Below are positions 1 through 8,368 of a stretch of 64,000 bases of DNA, piece after piece. The translations under genes and the position numbers were made by a program. A model generated the notes under the pieces. That model was not told where the DNA came from. It saw nothing but the letters and a program-made list of their open reading frames with translations, and did not search any database. Source of the stretch: Bacteroides caecimuris. GTDB taxonomy: Bacteria; Bacteroidota; Bacteroidia; Bacteroidales; Bacteroidaceae. How positions within the stretch are numbered: the first letter of the stretch is position 1; every line of letters begins with the position of its first letter. Where the stretch lies: the NCBI RefSeq assembly GCF_001688725.2, contig NZ_CP015401.2, positions 2,294,001-2,358,000 of the forward strand, in the 5' to 3' direction.

Positions 1-18
1 ATTTTTTATTTCTTCCAT
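1..18 (-). CDS. Start of a further gene running off the left edge
   Basis: An ATG on the minus strand at 18-16 opens a frame that reads M-E-E-I-K-N and leaves the window. It lies 4 bases after the stop codon of the nuclease/peptidase gene, the same spacing as between the other genes of this operon. Only six codons are visible, so nothing can be said about the product. Its place directly after a toxin-like gene is where an immunity protein would be expected. No clear Shine-Dalgarno sequence precedes it, which is common in Bacteroides. Confidence 0.3.
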
Positions 19-22
19 GTCA

Positions 23-1498
23 TTATGCTATTTTACTCATATAACTTTTTAACACATCTTCCGCAAAAGCCCGCGCATCCGCTTCTACAGGCTGCATTTG
101 GTAAACTTTAAATCCAAAGTGTTGCACATCTTTATAACCATACTCAAATTCATTTATACACCAATTAGAGACTTCGCCCTGACGTGGATGTACTTCTCTC
201 ACATATAAATTATAATGTTGATAAGCATGGCGTCCTTCATGAACTAACGTATCCAAAACTTGAATATACGCATCTCCGGAATTTGAGCGAATATAGTCAA
301 TATTTATTGTTATTTTATTAGAATCTTGTGAATAATTACCGATGTATCCATTTCCTAAGTTTTTAGTACAAACTTCACAAGCCGGACGATGGGAAATTGC
401 AGCTATCTTATTCTCTAATTGCTGTAATACCTCCATTCGATTATCAAAAGATATTTCTTTCCATTCACTATAATCTATTCCCGCCATACTGCTCATTGTT
501 TCTGATATTTTTTCTATCTGAACAGAATCTTGTGGAGCCTCCAAATATAAAGGATTAATCTCATGTTTTATCGACTCAAGCAGCTTTACCAGATCTTTAT
601 CTGAATCAATAGCTTTAGGAGGTAAGTCGTCTCTCCTATTTAATTCATCAATTCGGGCAATCAATAGATCAGTATCTTTTAATGGCAATACTTCACTAAT
701 ATATTCCAGTTGAGAAGGAGACATTTTACTATTGCATGCAGCTTCATCAAAAATTATATTCTCGTCTACTTTTGCCATATCAGAATCAGCCAACAAGTGA
801 TCTTGAATCCAACGATCATTCCATGTAGCCATGCCTCCTGTATGTTGATGTTTCTTCATGCTATGAATATCTTCATCAATTAGTTTCATCCGCCCATAAT
901 CGATATCATGATGCCAAGTCAATCCGGAAATTTTATCCTTTTCATCCATAATATCGGCATACTGGTAATCATTTAGATTTAAAGATTCCTTCAAGTTCGG
1001 TTCTCTGACTAATTCATCTTTTAACATTCTTGTAGCGTATTTCATCTGCATTCTATCTGAACCATTACCATACTTTTTCCAGAATGCATCAGACATACAG
1101 TAATCAGGAAGACAAATTTCTCGTTTGATTGGAAATTCAGGAAACACACCTCTATATATTTTTCCTGTGGAAGAAACAAATGGCTGCATCGAATATTTCA
1201 CACCATTCACACTCTTTCCGTCCCAAAAATGCTGACCTGTTTTTATAGTTTGTATCTCTGGGAAAAATTCCTTAAAAAGAGAATCTTTGTTTAAACCGGT
1301 CTGTTCTGACACTTCATTTATTCTGCCATCTACATTCCGCACAAAATCAATCTTTTTTTCTAAGCTTAGTTCCTCCCATGTCTCAGTTTTTATTTCTAAC
1401 TCCTTTAAATAGCAACTCTCGGAGTGCCCCAATATTGGACTCTTCACCCTTTCATTTGAAGTATCTATATCTTCAACTTTTTGATTGAATAAATTCAT
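23..1498 (-). CDS. Two-domain toxin-like protein: WHH-type HNH nuclease plus HExxH metallopeptidase
   Basis: This 491-aa protein has no signal peptide or membrane segment. Residues 192-222 carry the signature of the WHH group of HNH/ENDO VII nucleases: T-W-H-H at 194-197, then I-H at 211-212 and H-T-G-G at 219-222. These nucleases are known as C-terminal toxin domains of polymorphic toxins. Residues 415-480 carry a second catalytic site: H420-E-G-R-H424 followed by a glutamate at 472 in P-V-E-A-D-A, the layout of a zinc metallopeptidase. A similar W-x-E-x-S linker segment occurs before each catalytic half (near residues 41-60 and 346-370). It is the last complete gene of the operon, one base after the ATPase gene. 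The nuclease and peptidase assignments come from motifs; a defensive or antibacterial role is inferred. Confidence 0.72.
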   Translation of the reverse strand: MNLFNQKVEDIDTSNERVKSPILGHSESCYLKELEIKTETWEELSLEKKIDFVRNVDGRINEVSEQTGLNKDSLFKEFFPEIQTIKTGQHFWDGKSVNGVKYSMQPFVSSTGKIYRGVFPEFPIKREICLPDYCMSDAFWKKYGNGSDRMQMKYATRMLKDELVREPNLKESLNLNDYQYADIMDEKDKISGLTWHHDIDYGRMKLIDEDIHSMKKHQHTGGMATWNDRWIQDHLLADSDMAKVDENIIFDEAACNSKMSPSQLEYISEVLPLKDTDLLIARIDELNRRDDLPPKAIDSDKDLVKLLESIKHEINPLYLEAPQDSVQIEKISETMSSMAGIDYSEWKEISFDNRMEVLQQLENKIAAISHRPACEVCTKNLGNGYIGNYSQDSNKITINIDYIRSNSGDAYIQVLDTLVHEGRHAYQHYNLYVREVHPRQGEVSNWCINEFEYGYKDVQHFGFKVYQMQPVEADARAFAEDVLKSYMSKIA

Positions 1499-1499
1499 A

Positions 1500-4142
1500 C
1501 TATTTCACTTTATTCACTTTAACCCAATACGTATCTGTAGATAATGAACTAGAAACGACACATTGACCTGTCATCAATTTCGCAATAACTTTACGTTGTT
1601 CATCATTTAGCCCCATTGATTCACTAATTGCTTTACAATCATCTTCAGCCACCAAACGATGCGTAATTTTCAAATTCGTATTTTTAATCGCATCAGGAAT
1701 CAATCGTGTTGGCACTTGATCTACCAAGAATATCCCTTCCCCATACGCCCGGATTTCTGACAACATATTACTAAATATCATTGCCGATTTGTATTGAGGC
1801 AATTCCTGATTCTCACATTTCGCCATCACCCGATGAGCTTCTTCAATAACCGTCAAATGCCGACAAGTGTTATCATTAAAATCAATCTCCCCTACTTCAG
1901 CTTGCGCAGCACGATACTCATATAAGAATTGAAGAATCAAAGCCATAAAGAATGACTTATCAACATCATCTCCTACGTAAGAAAGATTGATGATGCAAGG
2001 TTTACTAAATAAGTCCGCCCAAGGAGTTGAGTGAAGCGTATTCAGCATTTCTCCCTTCCATCCTCTTTTCAGACTATCAATACGGGTATTCAAACAAGCT
2101 TTCATATTTCGCTCTATCCGCTCTTCATATTGCCGATTAGAAATGACTTTATCCACACTGATACTCATCCCGTTCAACGTAGGCGGGAGCGTAACACCAT
2201 ACTTTGGCTCTTGCCCCAACCAATCTGTTGACTTGTTCTGATAAACCGTATAAATCAAATCCTCCATCAACACAGGGAGAATGTCATACATAGGAAATGC
2301 TGCCGCAAAAGTTGATTTCAATCTATCAATATGAGTCAATACGTTTGGCTCCTGTTCTTCTTTTAACCAAACTAATTCAAAAGGATTTAGTTTCATTTTT
2401 TTAGGAGTAAAGCCTGTTTTATACTTCTTACAACCGGGAATATAGATATCAATAGGATTCTCTGGATGTTCCTCATTATATTTTAAAGCCCAATCTACAT
2501 ATTCCGTCTTTGCCGGCTCAATTACCAAGAACGGACAGTCTATATCCAAACCATTCAATATAGATTGAACCGTATTCGTCTTCCCACTACCGTTAATTCC
2601 GGAAAGCAAAGTATGACGAGATAACATATCTATCGGAATATGATATTCTAGTTTTGTTTCAGTTCCACCATATAATAATTTTCCAAATGTAATCGTATGT
2701 TCTCCCCCTTCGTCCGGCTGATTCAAACTAAATTCTGGAGAACTATCTATCACACTAATCCCAGGAACTGCACGTAATGGAAAATTAATCAAATAAGAGA
2801 GTTCTTTAGTGGTAAGAAGTGTCCTCAACTCTTTAAAATGATTACCTAAAGGATGCTCAAAATATTCATCAGAAGGAGTTTTTATACGTATCGTTGGTGC
2901 TGCCATTAATGCTAAAGTATTGTTTTTCTCTTCATCAACCAATGAAGATACATCATGAATACGAACCGGTTCAAAAATCGATTCCTGACCACTCAATATA
3001 GACCTTAGCTGCAATGACGCACTTTGAATATCGGCTTCCTTTTCTGCCATCAAATAAACACCCACGTTCCAACATCCAATAGCCTTTCCAGTCTCAAATC
3101 GTTTGGAATGGTAAAATAAATGTTCTGAAACGGATTCGATATGCTTATTAACCAAATTCTGACTGATACTTTTACTCTGATTTTGAGTAACCCCAATAGA
3201 TTCTGTTTTTCGAGAGATACACGAAGCCACAGCTACACTAGCCGGTGGAAAAAACGAAGATACCAACAGTAAACTTGCATCTGCAATTTCATGCATATTA
3301 ATCGTTTTCTTTGAAATAGAATCTGAAAATCCTTCAATAATCCCTTTTGCTTTACTAAAGGATTCATTAGTTCCCTCCGATGCACTTTCTGAAAAATTAA
3401 AAGATTTCAAAGATTCAGCTTGTCCATTAAAATCCCTACATTTATACAATATTTCATCAACCTCTTGTTCCGGTACTGGATCTGCAACAACTAAATAAGA
3501 GAAATTCTTCTTCCTCATTCCCGCAATCAATTTGTCTATCGTTGCCGGATAAATTGATTTATATTGGCTTTCCATAGAAGGAATACCCGTTATAGAATAA
3601 ATATAATCATATCCTTTCTGTTCATCCTTAATTTTATCGGTTATAAAATCCAAACGTTTTTTTCCTTTTACCGTTCTACATTTTATTCCTGGCCAAATCC
3701 CCTCTATAAAGTCTGACAAACTATCTACAAAAGAAAGCTTAACTTCCCGACTATCAATCGGACGAATACCTATATAAAGATGACAAACTCCATTTTCTGT
3801 ATGCACCAAAAAGATTAGTTGCGTCTTCTTCGGCAGAAAACAAGCCGAAAGAATCTTTTGTATAGCCGAAAAACAATTCTCCACATTATTATCAAGTGGC
3901 CTCCCGATACGTTCTATTTCTATCCAATAGGGTGCCAATGGAGAATCGAACTGATGAATCGCTTCTAATCCAAATCCAGCACCTGTCCACCCCTCTTTAC
4001 CTATTTCATTCAGATATTTTCGTTCCATCGTAAAAGACAACGACTGAGCTACAGCGTTAGCAGCCAGCACTTTTGCTATTGGTTCAAAACGGTCCTCATC
4101 TTGTCTTCCATCTTGAGGTTTCTTTTCTAAAATTGTTTCCAT
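1500..4142 (-). CDS. HerA/VirB4-like P-loop ATPase
   Basis: This 880-aa protein ends in a RecA-fold motor of the HerA/FtsK/VirB4 superfamily. Walker A is G-I-N-G-S-G-K-T at about 515-522, Walker B is L-T-V-I-E-E-A-H at about 763-770, a D-Q sensor-like motif lies near 808, and T-H-R-L near 827-830 could be the arginine finger. The first 480 residues are a family-specific part without a recognised domain; residues 245-330 are rich in spaced serines. Such ATPases form hexameric rings that move DNA or protein. HerA relatives are known in anti-phage systems paired with nucleases, and VirB4 relatives power secretion. It lies 13 bases after the Hsp70-like gene and one base before the effector gene, so co-translation is likely. 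Confidence 0.82.
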   Translation of the reverse strand: METILEKKPQDGRQDEDRFEPIAKVLAANAVAQSLSFTMERKYLNEIGKEGWTGAGFGLEAIHQFDSPLAPYWIEIERIGRPLDNNVENCFSAIQKILSACFLPKKTQLIFLVHTENGVCHLYIGIRPIDSREVKLSFVDSLSDFIEGIWPGIKCRTVKGKKRLDFITDKIKDEQKGYDYIYSITGIPSMESQYKSIYPATIDKLIAGMRKKNFSYLVVADPVPEQEVDEILYKCRDFNGQAESLKSFNFSESASEGTNESFSKAKGIIEGFSDSISKKTINMHEIADASLLLVSSFFPPASVAVASCISRKTESIGVTQNQSKSISQNLVNKHIESVSEHLFYHSKRFETGKAIGCWNVGVYLMAEKEADIQSASLQLRSILSGQESIFEPVRIHDVSSLVDEEKNNTLALMAAPTIRIKTPSDEYFEHPLGNHFKELRTLLTTKELSYLINFPLRAVPGISVIDSSPEFSLNQPDEGGEHTITFGKLLYGGTETKLEYHIPIDMLSRHTLLSGINGSGKTNTVQSILNGLDIDCPFLVIEPAKTEYVDWALKYNEEHPENPIDIYIPGCKKYKTGFTPKKMKLNPFELVWLKEEQEPNVLTHIDRLKSTFAAAFPMYDILPVLMEDLIYTVYQNKSTDWLGQEPKYGVTLPPTLNGMSISVDKVISNRQYEERIERNMKACLNTRIDSLKRGWKGEMLNTLHSTPWADLFSKPCIINLSYVGDDVDKSFFMALILQFLYEYRAAQAEVGEIDFNDNTCRHLTVIEEAHRVMAKCENQELPQYKSAMIFSNMLSEIRAYGEGIFLVDQVPTRLIPDAIKNTNLKITHRLVAEDDCKAISESMGLNDEQRKVIAKLMTGQCVVSSSLSTDTYWVKVNKVK

Positions 4143-4155
4143 CTTATTTTATTTT

Positions 4156-6069
4156 TTACTCTATAGGAATTCTGACTCTATCTATATTATATTGAATTAA
4201 CTTTTCAAGATAGGATTTTAACTCTTTAGACACAATATTGCTAAACGAAGCATCTTCCAAGAACGTCTTAACCAACTCCGATTTAATGTCACTCTTAATC
4301 TTCGACTCGTTCTTTTCAAGTTCTTGGCATATATCCTTACGTCTGTTTTCCTCTGATTTAAATTTATATATCAAAAATTTAATTGCTTGATATATCAAAG
4401 AAAAGACACCAAATAAAAAGATACCAAGAGCTGCCCATAATAATTTGTTGACAATCCCCGATGTGTGTTTCATACATATATCGGAGATACTTTGTATATC
4501 CAAACTGATATCCGAAACCTCATTACGTACATTCTTAATCTCTTGACCAGGGGCATAATAGCGAATAATGTCATTCAGTTCCATCCTGACATCTTCACTT
4601 TCATACTGAAAGAATTGATTAAAAATCCCAGAGATAACAGACGATAATTCACTTTCTGTGAATTTTTCTAATCTCATGCGGATATCGGCTTCCAAGTCTT
4701 TTGCCCCTAAATTCTTATCCAAATCTTTTCTTTTAAAATCCGAACAAGCCTCGTGCACCACATTCCATGAAGTTTCGGAGATACATTCCGCCATATCTTG
4801 GACCAACTTGTCCATTCTCATACACAGCCTTTGAGATTCTACCAACTGCATCTTTTTTCTTTCCAAATCTTCTCTCAATACGGTTGTCACCGCATCAGCT
4901 GTTCCTATTAGGGCGATCCCTCTTGACACAGTCAACGAAGGTTCTGAATCACCCTTCACTTGCTCATCTGAGAGTTGAAACATTTCTGTAATAATCGGTT
5001 TTAAAAAGTTCATCCTTGTTGCTCCTCCAGCAAGATAAACCCCATAAACCTTTTTACCACGAATCCATTGATTCAAATAGTTCCTTATGGCATTCTTTAT
5101 ATCAGTCTTATAATGACACACTTGTTCCAACCATTCATTGAATTCATTCACATTCGAAAATCTCAATTTCAATGCCACATCTTCATATTTATCAATATCC
5201 TCTTCTGGTAAGGAATCCAAACTTACAATATGTGCCAATTCTATTTTCTCTCTAACACGTAAATTCGTATCGCTTGTATTATAAATAGCTTCTTTCTTCT
5301 TTCTACACTCAAAAAGAAATGCATCTTTATACATCGGATATTTCTTTAGAAAATCAGAAAATACATTATCCTTTAACAACCGTTGCTCAAAAATCGCCTG
5401 TTCAATAATAGATGCACCGCAAGGATACCCATGATCTATAGGATCAGGATCATCAAAATTCAAATAAGTAAAATCCAGTGTACTTGACCCTAAATCAAAG
5501 ACAATGCCTCCTTGCAACACATTTTTCTTGAATTCATCTCTATTTATCGCATAGAAAATAGCTGCACGCGATTCTGAAGTCAGTCCCCCTAACGGTATAC
5601 CGGCTTCTAAGGCCATCCGCTGATACAAATCTTTCGTTTCATCATCTGTCCATCCGGAAGGACGAGCAATATATACAATATGATTACCTTTTTGCAATTT
5701 ATCAACTTTCTCAATAATGCGCGCATATATAGATCGCATATATTCAATCATCAGTTGCTCAGATTCTCCTTCTATTTCTTTAGGACATTGCTTAAAACCA
5801 ACTCTCATTTTAGCACCATCCATCATGAAATCTGAATGAAAAGCATCCTCTCCAATATAACACCTCCCGTCCGGAGTTATATTAATAGCTGAAGGAATCA
5901 CCTTTAAATTTCCAATTAATTCTACATCATAAGGTATAGATTCTCTCTTTCCGGCCGATTTATCCCACTCCAGTTTACACCAGGCGGCGGATGTTTCGCC
6001 ATGCCCAAAGTCTATCCCAACCACATACCTATGCCGATTCTTATCCGGCTTAACCAACAGATAGTCCAT
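4156..6069 (-). CDS. Membrane-anchored Hsp70-like ATPase
   Basis: The first 400 residues of this 637-aa protein are an actin/Hsp70-type ATPase. Phosphate-1 motif is G-I-D-F-G-H-G-E-T at 18-26, phosphate-2 is F-D-L-G-S-S-T-L-D at 191-199, and the adenosine motif is Y-L-A-G-G-A at 345-350. A canonical DnaK substrate-binding domain is not apparent. Instead there is a helical region (400-540), one predicted membrane span at about 543-567, and a charged coiled tail. Hsp70 chaperones are normally soluble, so a membrane anchor is unusual and suggests action at the inner membrane with the two small membrane proteins encoded just upstream. It starts 4 bases after the preceding gene. Substrate and function are unknown. 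Confidence 0.78.
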   Translation of the reverse strand: MDYLLVKPDKNRHRYVVGIDFGHGETSAAWCKLEWDKSAGKRESIPYDVELIGNLKVIPSAINITPDGRCYIGEDAFHSDFMMDGAKMRVGFKQCPKEIEGESEQLMIEYMRSIYARIIEKVDKLQKGNHIVYIARPSGWTDDETKDLYQRMALEAGIPLGGLTSESRAAIFYAINRDEFKKNVLQGGIVFDLGSSTLDFTYLNFDDPDPIDHGYPCGASIIEQAIFEQRLLKDNVFSDFLKKYPMYKDAFLFECRKKKEAIYNTSDTNLRVREKIELAHIVSLDSLPEEDIDKYEDVALKLRFSNVNEFNEWLEQVCHYKTDIKNAIRNYLNQWIRGKKVYGVYLAGGATRMNFLKPIITEMFQLSDEQVKGDSEPSLTVSRGIALIGTADAVTTVLREDLERKKMQLVESQRLCMRMDKLVQDMAECISETSWNVVHEACSDFKRKDLDKNLGAKDLEADIRMRLEKFTESELSSVISGIFNQFFQYESEDVRMELNDIIRYYAPGQEIKNVRNEVSDISLDIQSISDICMKHTSGIVNKLLWAALGIFLFGVFSLIYQAIKFLIYKFKSEENRRKDICQELEKNESKIKSDIKSELVKTFLEDASFSNIVSKELKSYLEKLIQYNIDRVRIPIE

Positions 6070-6073
6070 ATTA

Positions 6074-6868
6074 TTATCGTATTTCCGTTATTTTTCCATT
6101 TATAATAGCCAAACCATAATTCTCTAATATTTCGGGAAGTTCTGCAATCTTCTTCTCTACTCTCTTTATCTTTTTATCCGACTCATTAGTGTTTTGCTCT
6201 ATAACCACCAATTCTTGAATAGCTTGAAGCAACAAAGGATAATCCTTTTGTAAAGAAGGTTTTTCTCTTTTCTCACACATATTCTTCACCCGCTTCACTT
6301 GTACACGGTACGTCTCTATCAAATCATCTATTTTCCCACAAATATTTTTTATAACATCCATAAATATTTGAACATTTATCGGATGAGATACATTCTCACT
6401 TACCACTGACTTAGTTTTACATAGGGAAGAGCCATATATCACAACAGCAGTGCCCGCAATAGCACAAAAAATAGCTTTCCAAGTATCCAACAAAACACCA
6501 GATGTCATACCAATAGTTGCTCCTGTAATGGCTCCCGCCATTAAATATGGATCTATGCCCTTTCGCTTATTCTTGTTCTCGGACACATAGGATACATTAT
6601 CTGATTTCGTCTCCATTCCGGCAGTAATCTCGCGTGCTATATCCTGTTGGGCATTAAGCAACTCTATAGCCGCAACTAAAATATAATCTTCAGATTGGGT
6701 TAAGTTTTGACGATACTCTCCGTTTCCTTCAAACATAGTATTCAATATGTTCATAACCACGCTTTGAATCTTGGATGCATCTTGAGGCAACACTAAATTC
6801 TCCAGTTCTCTTTCCAGCTCATATCTGTTCGACTCGAACATTGATACTAAAGTTATCTTATCTTCCAT
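6074..6868 (-). CDS. Coiled-coil protein with a glycine-rich membrane hairpin
   Basis: I do not recognise a family. Residues 1-95 are helical, about 110-152 form a glycine- and alanine-rich hydrophobic hairpin (G-A-I-T-G-A-T-I-G then a second stretch A-I-A-G-T-A-V-V-I-Y), and 170-260 are strongly charged helices likely to be coiled coils. The ATG at 6868 is used here; an in-frame GTG lies two codons earlier at 6874. It sits between a small membrane protein and the membrane-anchored Hsp70-like protein, 4 bases before the latter, so a shared membrane complex is plausible. Confidence 0.65.
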   Translation of the reverse strand: MEDKITLVSMFESNRYELERELENLVLPQDASKIQSVVMNILNTMFEGNGEYRQNLTQSEDYILVAAIELLNAQQDIAREITAGMETKSDNVSYVSENKNKRKGIDPYLMAGAITGATIGMTSGVLLDTWKAIFCAIAGTAVVIYGSSLCKTKSVVSENVSHPINVQIFMDVIKNICGKIDDLIETYRVQVKRVKNMCEKREKPSLQKDYPLLLQAIQELVVIEQNTNESDKKIKRVEKKIAELPEILENYGLAIINGKITEIR

Positions 6869-6905
6869 ATTCACTCTTACTCTTTTCTTTGTTACACATT
6901 TAATA

Positions 6906-7325
6906 TTATTCGTGAGAAATACTTTGTTCCGAATTATATTTTACAGTCAATGCTTTCAAATAAGCAATGCCGGATAACATAATTTGAACAAATGCAAGTA
7001 AAGAATCTCCCAATGGTATAAAACTCAAAAACAAACTTGCCATAAATGCAAAAACCAAATTGACAATAATAGCAATCAAACACGTTGATACGAAATGTTC
7101 CCAAAATGGAATGTTTACTAAATCACAAATCCTTTTATACATATGCCATAAAACACCAATAAAAAGAAACGAATCCAGCCCAAATGTTGGTAATATCATC
7201 ACTAATGAAGCACACCATGCATGCCTTTTGACCGTTTTTGCCACTTGGTCCGACAATAGCTGATTAGCAGCCGACTTTAATGTTGCTTTAACAAATTGCC
7301 CTGCAACAAACTCTATTCCAAACAT
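6906..7325 (-). CDS. Small polytopic membrane protein
   Basis: This 139-aa protein is mostly hydrophobic, with about three predicted spans (near residues 36-60, 75-105 and 108-125) and a basic N-terminal region. No family is recognised. It lies 31 bases before the coiled-coil membrane protein and 35 bases after the PLD-like gene on the same strand. Together with its neighbour it supplies most of the membrane segments of the operon. Confidence 0.6.
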   Translation of the reverse strand: MFGIEFVAGQFVKATLKSAANQLLSDQVAKTVKRHAWCASLVMILPTFGLDSFLFIGVLWHMYKRICDLVNIPFWEHFVSTCLIAIIVNLVFAFMASLFLSFIPLGDSLLAFVQIMLSGIAYLKALTVKYNSEQSISHE

Positions 7326-7360
7326 ATTTTTATAATTTTTAATTATTTCCTTTTATATCA

Positions 7361-7930
7361 TCAAACCACCTTATCTCCACAAAACAACTTCCTCCCACAT
7401 CCCTTACAATGTTTCCCCATCCAAACTTCATCAAACTGCTCCACCGCACTCTCCACCAGTTCGGGAACCTCCGTAAAAATTCCTGCTTCAAAGTTCCTAG
7501 TCTTCGTACTTTTCATTCCAAAAGCCGCCCCCGTCATATTCGCACTGCCAATGTAAACCGACTGCATATCGAAAACTAGAATTTTGAAATGAACACGAGG
7601 ACAAAGAACACGCTCAACACCTGTCCAAAGAAGAGGATATTTGTCAAAGTCAGCACGGAAATTCGTACCGGGTTCTTTCGCATGAATTAAACGAATAGCC
7701 ACTTTTTCTTTCACTTTTTCTTCTAAAAGTTGAAGAAATGGAGTAGCTGTAGAAGACAAAGACTTTACATACAAATCTTTCAAATCAGCAGTACCAATCC
7801 AAAGTGTGTGTTTCACCTTATTAACTTGATCCATTAATAAAGCATAGTGCTCTTCATTCTTTACGTATCTTATTATATCCATGCAATTACTACAAAATAA
7901 AAAATACCAGAAATTATAAATAAGCTTCAT
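7361..7930 (-). CDS. PLD-like phosphodiesterase/nuclease
   Basis: The 189-aa protein has one phospholipase-D HKD half-site: H114-x-K116-x4-D121, followed by G-S-A-N at 128-131. A second stretch W-I-G-T-A-D near 44-49 resembles the companion strand. Single-HKD proteins usually dimerise and cut DNA, RNA or phospholipids. The C-terminus ends in paired cysteines (C-K-G-C near 175-178 and C184), suggesting a zinc knuckle. The first 16 residues are hydrophobic and may not be translated; a methionine at residue 17 (base 7882) is an equally good start. It is the first gene of the minus-strand set, but the 35-bp gap leaves room for it to be independent. Confidence 0.7.
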   Translation of the reverse strand: MKLIYNFWYFLFCSNCMDIIRYVKNEEHYALLMDQVNKVKHTLWIGTADLKDLYVKSLSSTATPFLQLLEEKVKEKVAIRLIHAKEPGTNFRADFDKYPLLWTGVERVLCPRVHFKILVFDMQSVYIGSANMTGAAFGMKSTKTRNFEAGIFTEVPELVESAVEQFDEVWMGKHCKGCGRKLFCGDKVV

Positions 7931-8016
7931 AATAATTCGTTCTTAAAATCTCAAAAAGCACAATGCTGAATTTAATCTTAATTAGAAAAGAAAAAGCACG
8001 GTACCATCATTTTATC

Positions 8017-8141
8017 GTCCTAAAGGCACCGCCAAGTAACCTACCCCGAATAAAACAACAGTCCGTGCCCATATATGGAACACGGACGTCTGTCGTTCTT
8101 TGTTCGGGGTTTATTATAAAAATTGGCGGTATTTATAGGAC
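8017..8141. repeat. 125-bp imperfect nested palindrome
   Basis: This AT-rich gap holds a long inverted repeat around a small CATATATGG centre near 8070. Matching arm blocks are GTCCTA at 8017 with TAGGAC ending at 8141, ACCGCCAA 8028-8035 with TTGGCGGT 8123-8130, CCCCGAA 8044-8050 with TTCGGGG 8103-8109, and a TCCGTG/CACGGA pair near the centre. The spacing of the blocks is almost symmetrical. It could be a structured RNA, a transposon remnant or a recombination site. It lies between the divergently read PLD gene and the 489-aa gene. The rest of 7931-8368 holds only the promoter listed next and weak ORFs without support. Confidence 0.65.
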
Positions 8142-8278
8142 CCGAAAGAAAACAAACGTCTCTTTACAATCTAATATGTCTTGTACTGCAAGCAATACAC
8201 GGCAAATATATCGATTATAATTTAAAATCCGATATAGGACGGACTGTTTTTTTCTTTCGCAAAGAAAATCAATATTTA

Positions 8279-8311
8279 TTTGTTGACACATCAATTAATA
8301 ATATAAATTTG
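8279..8311 (+). promoter_or_regulatory. Promoter for the 489-aa gene
   Basis: TTTG at 8279-8282 and TAAATTTG at 8304-8311 fit the Bacteroidetes -33/-7 consensus with 21 bases between them. The start codon lies 58 bases further on. Confidence 0.55.
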
Positions 8312-8368
8312 CCACTTAAACAAAAGATGAACCACGATTAGTATTCACATACTAAATACTTAGAAGAT

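Noticed and set aside
7963..8341. Two overlapping plus-strand frames of 85 and 72 codons
   Set aside because: They run across the palindrome and the promoter of the next gene, have poor starts (the second a TTG) and no recognisable features.
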